Source of the DNA: JANLWK01 sp031364505
Lineage (GTDB): Bacteria > Eisenbacteria > RBG-16-71-46
Direction: 5' to 3'
Assembly (NCBI GenBank): GCA_031364505.1
Contig: JANLWK010000374.1
Location: 1-17,300, forward strand
DNA length: 17,300 bases
In this document: positions 7,485-13,153 of the stretch, in pieces
Layout: every line of letters begins with the position of its first letter
Numbering within the stretch: the stretch's first letter is position 1
Program-made: the position numbers and the translations under genes
The notes under the pieces: generated by a model
The model's database searches: none
What the model saw: only the letters and a program-made list of their open reading frames with translations
Told to the model about the DNA's origin: nothing

Positions 7485-7496
7485 GGAGATCACGCG
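7419..7496. repeat. 21-bp tandem repeat array, about 3.7 copies
   Basis: The units are 7419-7439, 7440-7460, 7461-7481 and a diverged partial copy at 7482-7496. The plus-strand unit is CATTGGGATCACGCTCGTGCT; the second unit differs by one base (CGCGCT for CGTGCT). The array fills the spacer between the minus-strand HEAT-like and HD-GYP genes. The unit length is a multiple of three, so copy-number change would keep the mini-ORF frame. Confidence 0.9.
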
Positions 7497-9292
7497 GTCC
7501 TCGCGCTCGTGGATTCCCCGGCGTTCCTCGCGTTCATGGCGTCGATGCAGGCGGTGCGCACGGTGCTGTTGCGCGACTTGAGGCCGTTCTGGAGCGCCTG
7601 TTTCGCCGCGTGCGAATCGATCCGGTGGAGCGTGAGCGCTGCCGCGTACTGGGTGTAGGAGCGGCGCACGAGCCAGCCGCCGCCGCGGTTCAGGAGCTTG
7701 TCGAGCGCCGAGACGACGGTGTCGTCCGCGACTTCCGCGAGTGCGCCGAACATGGCGCGCTGGACGTCCTCGCTGCGCGTCTCGAACTCGGGATCGCGGA
7801 TCAGCGACACGATGAAGCGCGTGACGATCTCGTCGCGCTGCCGGGCGAGCAGGCTGAGCGCCGTGCTCAAGATGTGCGGGTCTAGGCGCGCCAGCTCGTC
7901 GAGCAGCACCGGCGTGCGCTCGGCCGCGGGCACGCCGCCGAGCGACAACACCGCCTGGCGCCTGACGCGCGGATCGGAGTGCTGGGCGGCACGGCGCAGC
8001 ATGTCGACGACGCCGACGCCGCCGATCTGGCCGAGCACGAATACCAGGTTGAGCATGGCATCGACGCGCGGTTCGTCGAGGAACGGCTCGAGCCGCTCGG
8101 GCTGCTCGGCGCACAGATAGCAGAGGGCGGTCGCCGCGGCCGCGCGCACGCGACTGCGCATGGCGCGACCCATCACCTCGTAGGTGAGCGGCACGGCCGG
8201 CGTGCCGACCCGCACCATCAGCGCCGCGAAGCGTCCGTGCTCGGCCGGGTCGGCCTCGTCGAGATAGTCGGCCAACTCGCCCGCGCTGACCTGCCCGAGC
8301 CCGCGCTCGATGACTTCGAAGGCCCGCGTGCGATCCACGTCCAGTTCGTCGAGGAGCGCGAGTGCGCGACCGGCGCGCACCACGTGGTGCTGCTCGATCA
8401 TGCCCGTCATCCAGGTCGCCGTGGCGCAGGCGAGCGCGGTCCGCGTGTCCTCCGTCTCGTCGATCCTGGCGAGCCCGCGGAACAGGTCGGGCACTCTCGC
8501 GTCCCAGTCGGAGTCCTTCTCCGCCTGCCACTGCTCGAGCACGCGGCGGCGAGAGGCGTCGGCGTCCTGCTGCAGACGCTCGAAGGCGGAGGGAACGTCG
8601 ACGAGTTCCGTCGCGAGGCCCCAGTCGTCGAAGGTGTCGAGGTGGAGTCCCTGGCCGCCGGCGCTCTGGCCGAGATTGGCGCGGACTTCGGTGCCCGACA
8701 CGGAGCCGGTCACGGCCGCCGCGGACGACCGCCCGCGTGCTTCGGGCGTGACCATGGCCTGGTTCGAGAAGTAGAACGTCTGCTCGAGCGGCGCCGCCTC
8801 GACGGCGACCTGGCTCAGGTTGGCCTGCCACAGCAGCGTGACGAGGTCGTCGGTCTGGACCTTCTCGTTGCAGCCGGTCACGAGCGCATCGAAGAACTCG
8901 AGCGCCTCGGCGCGCGGGATCGTCGAGATGATGCGGATCGAGCGGATGCCGTCGCGGTAGAAGAGGAAGGGCAGCCGGCTCTCGGGCGACGTGATGTTCT
9001 CTTCCCGAACGTTCGACTTGCCCGACACGCCGACGACGCGCTCCTGACCGAGCAGGATCTCGGTCGGCGTGAAGCGCAGCGACCAGTCGCCGTGGGCCCG
9101 CACCTGCTCGAGCAGCGACACCACCGTGCCTTCGCGCACGTTCTGGACCAGCGGGTTCTCGGTGCGGTAGAGCCGGCAGGTCTTGAGCGCGCGGGCGAGT
9201 TGCCGGAACCAGGATGCGCACGATCTCGCGGCCGCGGATAGCTCGCCGCGATTCGAAGGCGACGAGCCGGCCGGTTCCGTGGCTTGCGTCAT
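7490..9292 (-). CDS. HEAT-repeat-like protein paired with HD-GYP protein
   Basis: A 600-residue soluble, helix-rich protein. The N-terminal part (about 20-140) carries LARALKTCRLYRTENPLVQN, FTPTEILLGQERV, then LPFLFYRDGIRSIRI and PRAEALEFFDAL, parallel to the N-terminus of the adjacent HD-GYP protein. The middle is less ordered and Gly/Ser-rich (about 180-220). The C-terminal half (about 330-590) is a succession of helical pairs such as SRVRAAAATALCYLCAEQ, DPRVRRQAVLSLGGVP and NSTVRTACIDAM, which read as HEAT/armadillo-type repeats. The ATG at 9292 is chosen because GAGGAGAA lies 7 bases before it; the frame extends to 9331 without such a signal. No catalytic motif is visible. The repeats suggest a scaffold or protein-binding role, perhaps with the HD-GYP protein. 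The repeat count and boundaries are estimates. Confidence 0.85.
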   Translation of the reverse strand: MTQATEPAGSSPSNRGELSAAARSCASWFRQLARALKTCRLYRTENPLVQNVREGTVVSLLEQVRAHGDWSLRFTPTEILLGQERVVGVSGKSNVREENITSPESRLPFLFYRDGIRSIRIISTIPRAEALEFFDALVTGCNEKVQTDDLVTLLWQANLSQVAVEAAPLEQTFYFSNQAMVTPEARGRSSAAAVTGSVSGTEVRANLGQSAGGQGLHLDTFDDWGLATELVDVPSAFERLQQDADASRRRVLEQWQAEKDSDWDARVPDLFRGLARIDETEDTRTALACATATWMTGMIEQHHVVRAGRALALLDELDVDRTRAFEVIERGLGQVSAGELADYLDEADPAEHGRFAALMVRVGTPAVPLTYEVMGRAMRSRVRAAAATALCYLCAEQPERLEPFLDEPRVDAMLNLVFVLGQIGGVGVVDMLRRAAQHSDPRVRRQAVLSLGGVPAAERTPVLLDELARLDPHILSTALSLLARQRDEIVTRFIVSLIRDPEFETRSEDVQRAMFGALAEVADDTVVSALDKLLNRGGGWLVRRSYTQYAAALTLHRIDSHAAKQALQNGLKSRNSTVRTACIDAMNARNAGESTSARTA

Positions 9293-9372
9293 GGTCCGAT
9301 TCTCCTCGCGTGCCGCTTCACGGCGGCTCAAAAGGGGGCCAGGGCCGCGGTGCCGGGGGGCCCCTGGCCTGT

Positions 9373-9393
9373 CCCTTGGGTTATCGGCAGCCC
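9373..9393 (-). promoter_or_regulatory. Possible promoter element upstream of HEAT-like gene
   Basis: On the minus strand, TGCCGATAAC is a possible extended -10. It lies within GCCGATAACCCAAGGG (complement of 9373-9388), which is identical at 15 of 16 positions to the sequence at 2411-2426 upstream of the histidine kinase. It is about 89 bases from the HEAT start. No clear -35 of TTGACA type is present. Confidence 0.3.
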
Positions 9394-9437
9394 GGCGGCG
9401 TGAGTTCGGTGGTACTTACGCGTCCATGAACGGAAAC

Positions 9438-9460
9438 GAGCGGCCCGGGAAGGGCCGCTC
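9438..9460 (-). terminator. Intrinsic terminator-like hairpin after mscL
   Basis: A perfect 9-bp stem pairs GAGCGGCCC (9438-9446) with GGGCCGCTC (9452-9460) around a 5-base loop, 31 bases beyond the mscL stop. On the minus strand it is followed by GTTTCCGTT, a weak T-rich tail. It would separate mscL from the HEAT-like gene transcribed in the same direction. Confidence 0.7.
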
Positions 9461-9491
9461 ATTGGTGCGTAATGAATTGAAAATAAGATAG

Positions 9492-9902
9492 TTACACGGT
9501 GCTTCCACAGGCGCGACAACGCTTGGCGCCGGCCGGGATGATCTCCAGGCACTCGGGGCAGGTCTTGCTCGGCGGGGCGGCGGCAGCGGGAGACGGCTTG
9601 AGGATCATCTTCGTGACCATGAACACGACCGCCGCGATGATGACGAAATCCACGAGGGCCCCCATGAAGGACCCGACCGTGATGGCGTTCTCGACGACCT
9701 TGCCGGTCGCGTCGGTGCTCGAACTCAGCACGACCTTCGCCTCGCGCCAGCTTCCGCCGGGAATCGCGAGGCCGATGATGGGCATGAGGATATCGGCCAC
9801 GAGCGAGCTCACCACCTTGCCGACCGCGCCGCCTATGATCACGCCGACCGCGAGCGCCAGCGCATTGGTCTGGAGCAGGAACGCGCGGAATTCCTTCAAC
9901 AT
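9492..9902 (-). CDS. mscL: Large-conductance mechanosensitive channel MscL with zinc-ribbon tail
   Basis: A 136-residue inner-membrane channel that opens on membrane tension to release solutes after osmotic downshock. The N-terminus MLKEFRAFLLQTNALALAVG and the first membrane helix with GVIIGGAVGKVVSSLVADILMP (about 20-41) match the family signature. A periplasmic loop (about 47-76) precedes the second helix (about 78-101). The C-terminus replaces the usual charged helix with a Pro/Ala linker and KTCPECLEIIPAGAKRCRACGSTV, where Cys115, 118, 129 and 132 form two CxxC pairs, a likely zinc ribbon. The ATG at 9902 is preceded by AGGAGGT, an excellent ribosome-binding site. It is transcribed away from rpmH, with its own terminator at 9438-9460. 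Confidence 0.95.
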   Translation of the reverse strand: MLKEFRAFLLQTNALALAVGVIIGGAVGKVVSSLVADILMPIIGLAIPGGSWREAKVVLSSSTDATGKVVENAITVGSFMGALVDFVIIAAVVFMVTKMILKPSPAAAAPPSKTCPECLEIIPAGAKRCRACGSTV

Positions 9903-9982
9903 GGCGACCTCCTGTGGATGGGAACGGCCCCGGCTTCCCGAGGCAGCCGGTGTCGGGTCCCAGGGTGTGTCGAAGCGCCGGG

Positions 9983-10011
9983 ATGCTATCGGCAACCGCC
10001 GCGGGCGCCAA
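9983..10011 (-). promoter_or_regulatory. Probable mscL promoter
   Basis: On the minus strand, TTGGCG (complement of 10006-10011) and TAGCAT (complement of 9983-9988) are 17 bases apart, each matching four of six consensus bases. The start site would be near 9976, leaving a leader of about 74 bases before the mscL ATG. Confidence 0.4.
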
Positions 10012-10110
10012 GGTTGCGGGGTGCTCGGACGCATGGTGACGGCTGAAAAGCATGTCCGGGACGCGTTCGGGCCGGGGGGCCGGGCAGGGACGGCACCGGG
10101 GGCGGGCGGC

Positions 10111-10140
10111 TTGACTCCGGGGGACCTCAGGCCCTAGATT
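10111..10140 (+). promoter_or_regulatory. rpmH operon promoter, sigma70-type
   Basis: TTGACT (10111-10116, five of six) is followed after 18 bases by TAGATT (10135-10140, four of six). Transcription would begin near 10147 and run about 47 bases to the rpmH ATG. A 6-bp hairpin, CGGCCC/GGGCCG (10155-10169), lies in the leader. Confidence 0.6.
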
Positions 10141-10193
10141 CCACGGCCTTTGCACGGCCCGTCGGGCCGGCCCTAAACCCCTGCGAGTCCGCC

Positions 10194-10340
10194 ATGAAGC
10201 GCACGTTCCAACCGAACAATCGCCGCCGGAGAAAGACGCATGGCTTCCGCGCGCGCATGAAGACCACCGGCGGCCGCAAGGTACTCGCCGCTCGCCGCGC
10301 GCGTGGACGCAAGCGGCTGTCCGTTTCCGCGGCCGCGTAA
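10194..10340 (+). CDS. rpmH: 50S ribosomal protein L34
   Basis: A 48-residue, extremely basic protein, beginning MKRTFQPNNRRRRKTHGFRA and containing RMKTTGGRKVLAARRARGRK then RLSVS. These are the diagnostic L34 sequences at the usual length of 44-50 residues. It binds 23S rRNA in the large subunit. It heads the block rpmH-rnpA-yidD-yidC, an order conserved across bacteria, and has a convincing promoter at 10111-10140. No strong Shine-Dalgarno sequence precedes the ATG (only GCGAG 8 bases before it). Confidence 0.98.
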   Translation: MKRTFQPNNRRRRKTHGFRARMKTTGGRKVLAARRARGRKRLSVSAAA

Positions 10341-10447
10341 ACGGCCTCGGACTCTGATTGCCGTCCCCGTTCGCGACCCGTTCGGGCGCGGCAGGCGTCG
10401 TCGCCCGCACCTCCGCCAGGGTCCTCGTCGTGCGGGTGAGTGCCGCG

Positions 10448-10828
10448 ATGGCCGACCGCCGCGCTGAATCCCTCGGGGTCGAGCACCGGCTTCGCACCTC
10501 GCGTGACTACGCCGTCGTCAAGGAGCAGGGCCGCGCACATCGCGGCCGGCACTGCCTGCTGCTCCACGCCGCCCGGCCCGGAGAGCCCACGCGCTTCGGT
10601 TTCATCGCGAGCAAGCGCGGCGTCGGCAACGCCGTGCAGCGGAATCGCGCGCGCCGCCGGCTGCGCGAGATCGTGCGGCGCCGGTGGCCCGACATGACCT
10701 CGACCGGTCACTGGATCGCCTTCGTCGCGCACACGAGCGCTCTCCGAACGCCGCATGCCGAACTGGTCGCCGAAGTCGAGCGCCTGCTCACGGCGACGGG
10801 CGTGTACGGTCCGGCGGAACGCACGTGA
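10448..10828 (+). CDS. rnpA: Ribonuclease P protein component
   Basis: A 126-residue basic protein that assists the RNase P RNA in removing tRNA 5' leaders. The family pattern is clear: HRLRTSRDYAVVKEQGRAHR near the N-terminus, TRFGFIASKRGVGNAVQRNR (about 48-67) with the RNR signature, then ARRRLREIVRR. The ATG at 10448 gives the normal length and puts the conserved LRTSRDY near residue 15. The frame stays open back to a TTG at 10358, and a GTG lies at 10436, so the start is not certain. The stop overlaps the GTG of yidD (GTGA). Confidence 0.93.
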   Translation: MADRRAESLGVEHRLRTSRDYAVVKEQGRAHRGRHCLLLHAARPGEPTRFGFIASKRGVGNAVQRNRARRRLREIVRRRWPDMTSTGHWIAFVAHTSALRTPHAELVAEVERLLTATGVYGPAERT

Positions 10829-11043
10829 ACCCGATCCGCGTAACGCTGCTCGGTCTGATCTGGCTCTATCAGCGGATCCTGTCGCCTCACACCGCCGGCG
10901 TCTGCAGATTCGACCCGTCCTGCTCGCACTACGCGAGCGAGGCCATTCGCAAGCACGGGACGGCGCGCGGGAGCTGGCTCGCGCTACGCCGCCTGATGCG
11001 CTGCCATCCGCTCGGAGCGAGCGGATACGACCCGGTGCCCTAG
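10825..11043 (+). CDS. yidD: Membrane protein insertion efficiency factor YidD
   Basis: A 72-residue protein of the YidD family (DUF37), which associates with the inner membrane by an amphipathic N-terminal helix and helps YidC and Sec insert proteins. Diagnostic sequences are LIWLYQRILSP (11-21), GVCRFDPSCSHYASEAIRKH (25-44) and the C-terminal CHPLGASGYDPVP, with Cys27, Cys33 and Cys60. The GTG start at 10825 overlaps the rnpA TGA, and yidC begins 20 bases after its stop, so the trio is probably co-transcribed and partly translationally coupled. Confidence 0.96.
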   Translation: MNPIRVTLLGLIWLYQRILSPHTAGVCRFDPSCSHYASEAIRKHGTARGSWLALRRLMRCHPLGASGYDPVP

Positions 11044-11063
11044 GCCAAACCCCCCGAGACCTC

Positions 11064-12920
11064 ATGGATCGCAAGACCATCATCGCCGTCGCGCTGTGCG
11101 TGCTGTTCCTGGTTCTCTACCGCCCGATCCTCCACCTGTTGGGGCTCGACGGGTATCTGGCGCCCGCGCAACCCCCCGCCGCGACGACAGCACCCGCGCG
11201 TTCGGACAGCCTGGCGCCGCCCTCGGCGACGCCCGCCGCGCAGGCGCTCGGCGCCGCGGCTCGGCCCGGCGCGCCCGACACGACGCCGGTGGCCGCCGCC
11301 GCGGCCACGGCGGGCACGCTGTTCACGACGCCGGCGCCCGCGCCGCCGTCCGAACTCGCGCCGACCTACGACCTCGAGACGCCGCTCTACCGCGCGACGT
11401 TCAGCCGGCGTGGCGCGCGGTTGCTCGCCGTCGACCTCAAGCACTACGCCTCGGCGAACGGGCCCTCGAGCAAGAACGGACACGCGTTCCGCCCGTCGCA
11501 CGGCGAGCCGGTGCCCGAGTCCGACCAGGTCTCGCTGGGCGGCGGGCCGTTGTTCGAGATCGATCTCGGCTCGGGCGACGACCGTCGCGACCTGGGGGCC
11601 GTCGAGTTCGCGGCGCGCGAGAGCCTGAACGCCTCGGGCGAGCGCGTCGCCCTCACGTTCGAGGCCATCGACGCGTCGGGCGCCGTGGTGCGCGAGACCT
11701 ATCGCGTCCGTCCCGACACGTACGCGATCGATCTCGAGGTCGAAGTGCGGGGCGTGCCCTCCAGCTGGCGGGTCACGGACTATTCGCTGGCCGTGCGCTC
11801 GTGGCCGCTGCTCACCGAGGCGGACGAGGTCGGCGACGTGCGGTCCCTGCGCGCCACGAGCATGGTCGGCACGAACCTGCACCGCGAGCACGCGGGTCAC
11901 ATCGTCGGGAAGCCGCGCGTGTTCGACGGCAGCGCGTCGTGGGCGGCGGTCCAGAGCCGCTACTTCGTCGCCGGGATCGCCGTCGTCCAGGGCGCCGGGC
12001 GCAGCGTGCGGTCGAGCGCGATCCGGCGTCCGCTCGATCCGCGCGAGCAGACCATGTTGCCGCCGGGCACCAAGCCCGAGATGGAAATCGCCGAGAACGC
12101 GCTCGTCATCGGGCTGCCGTCGGAGCTGAGGCCCGTGCAGCGCTTCGCCCTCTACGTGGGCCCGAGCGACTACTTCCAGCTCGCGAAGCTCGAGCTCGGG
12201 CTCGAGCGAGTCGTCGACCTGGGCTGGAGGTGGGTGCAGCCCGCGAGCAAGGGCCTGCTCACGCTGATGCGCTGGCTCTACGGCGTGGTTCGCAACTACG
12301 GGCTGGCGATCATCCTGCTCGCGACCCTGGTGCGGCTGCTGCTCCACCCGCTCAACGTCGCGGGCATCAAGAACATGCGGGCGATGCAGCGCATCCAGCC
12401 CGAGCTCGAGCGGCTGCGCGAGAAGTACAAGAACGATGCCCAGGCGCTGAATACGGCGATGATGTCGCTGTACCGAGAGAACAAGGTGAATCCGGCGGGC
12501 GGCTGCCTGCCGATGGTCGTCCAGATTCCCGTGTTCGTCGCGCTGTACAACGTGCTGTTCAACGCGATCGAGCTGCGCCAGGCGCCGTTCGTGGCATGGA
12601 TCCACGATCTCTCGGCGCCCGATCTGCTGTTCACGGTGGGCCCGCTGCCGATCCGGCTCCTGCCGCTGCTCATGCTGGGCGCTGGACTGCTTTCGCAGCG
12701 GCTGACGCCGACCGACCCGCGGCAGATGCCCACCATGTACCTGATGAACGCCTTCATGACGGTGTTCTTCTATAATCTGCCATCGGGGCTCGTGCTCTAC
12801 TGGACGCTGATGAATCTGCTCACCGCGATCCAGCAGTGGCTCGTGCTCCAGCAGGACGACAGCTCGCAGGCGGTCGTCGTTGCGCCCGTACCCTCCCCGG
12901 CGAAGCGCCGGAAGGGCTGA
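11064..12920 (+). CDS. yidC: Membrane protein insertase YidC
   Basis: A 618-residue Oxa1/YidC-family insertase of the long, diderm type. It inserts and folds inner-membrane proteins alone or with SecYEG. An N-terminal membrane helix (about 5-27) leads to an Ala/Pro/Thr-rich linker (about 32-95), a large periplasmic beta domain (about 100-370) and the C-terminal Oxa1 core (about 385-605). The core has YGLAIILLATLVRLLLHPLN with the conserved intramembrane Arg424, then KNMRAMQRIQPELERLREKY, CLPMVVQIPVFVALYNVLFN and a terminal NLPSGLVLYWTLMNLLTAIQ. The ATG at 11064 is supported by the hydrophobic start MDRKTIIAVALCVLFLVLYR, although only a weak GAG precedes it. The Ala/Pro-rich linker is long but plausible for a high-GC genome. 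Confidence 0.97.
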   Translation: MDRKTIIAVALCVLFLVLYRPILHLLGLDGYLAPAQPPAATTAPARSDSLAPPSATPAAQALGAAARPGAPDTTPVAAAAATAGTLFTTPAPAPPSELAPTYDLETPLYRATFSRRGARLLAVDLKHYASANGPSSKNGHAFRPSHGEPVPESDQVSLGGGPLFEIDLGSGDDRRDLGAVEFAARESLNASGERVALTFEAIDASGAVVRETYRVRPDTYAIDLEVEVRGVPSSWRVTDYSLAVRSWPLLTEADEVGDVRSLRATSMVGTNLHREHAGHIVGKPRVFDGSASWAAVQSRYFVAGIAVVQGAGRSVRSSAIRRPLDPREQTMLPPGTKPEMEIAENALVIGLPSELRPVQRFALYVGPSDYFQLAKLELGLERVVDLGWRWVQPASKGLLTLMRWLYGVVRNYGLAIILLATLVRLLLHPLNVAGIKNMRAMQRIQPELERLREKYKNDAQALNTAMMSLYRENKVNPAGGCLPMVVQIPVFVALYNVLFNAIELRQAPFVAWIHDLSAPDLLFTVGPLPIRLLPLLMLGAGLLSQRLTPTDPRQMPTMYLMNAFMTVFFYNLPSGLVLYWTLMNLLTAIQQWLVLQQDDSSQAVVVAPVPSPAKRRKG

Positions 12921-12934
12921 TCGGAGGGCCAGGA

Positions 12935-12971
12935 CCCGCCCGAAGCCGGGGATGACAGTCCGGCAGGCGGG
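12935..12971 (+). terminator. Imperfect hairpin after yidC
   Basis: CCCGCC (12935-12940) pairs with GGCGGG (12966-12971), and inside it GCCGG (12945-12949) pairs with CCGGC (12960-12964), with an asymmetric internal loop and a 10-base apical loop. It begins 15 bases after the yidC stop and lacks a T tract. It is a weak terminator or leader structure at best. The rest of the 233-base gap to jag (12921-13153) shows no clear promoter or gene. Confidence 0.3.
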
Positions 12972-13153
12972 GCAGTAAGCTTCGGGATCTCAGAAACTGG
13001 GGCGGCTTCGCGCGACCCACCGGTCCAATGGGCCCACACCGGATTCATGTCCGGACCGTCGACTGGGCGCGCCACAAAGGCGCCGCACCCGCAGTCACAC
13101 CCGCCGGGCGAATTCCCTCTCACGCTGACTCGCCCGCGCCATCGAGGATTGTC

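Noticed and set aside
7419..7496. CRISPR-like repeats
   Set aside because: The units are directly contiguous with no spacers, and no cas genes are present; it is a simple tandem repeat.
7401..9221. 606-codon minus-strand frame overlapping the HEAT-like gene
   Set aside because: It is a same-strand frame shadow of the HEAT-like gene, Arg-rich and without a good start. Only its last 27 codons, after the HEAT stop, are kept as a possible mini-ORF.
9334..9369. GGCCAGGG/CCCTGGCC inverted repeat (9337-9344 with 9362-9369) upstream of the HEAT-like gene
   Set aside because: An 8-bp stem with a 17-base GC-rich loop is common by chance in this composition, and it has no T tract or other supporting signal.
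9903..10193. Chromosomal origin (oriC) beside rpmH
   Set aside because: rpmH is often next to dnaA and oriC, but here mscL lies upstream and I see no DnaA boxes of TTATCCACA type or AT-rich unwinding region.
13028..13153. Upstream in-frame ATG extension of jag (42 residues)
   Set aside because: The extra residues are not Jag-like, and the ATG at 13154 has its own ribosome-binding site directly before the conserved Jag-N domain.
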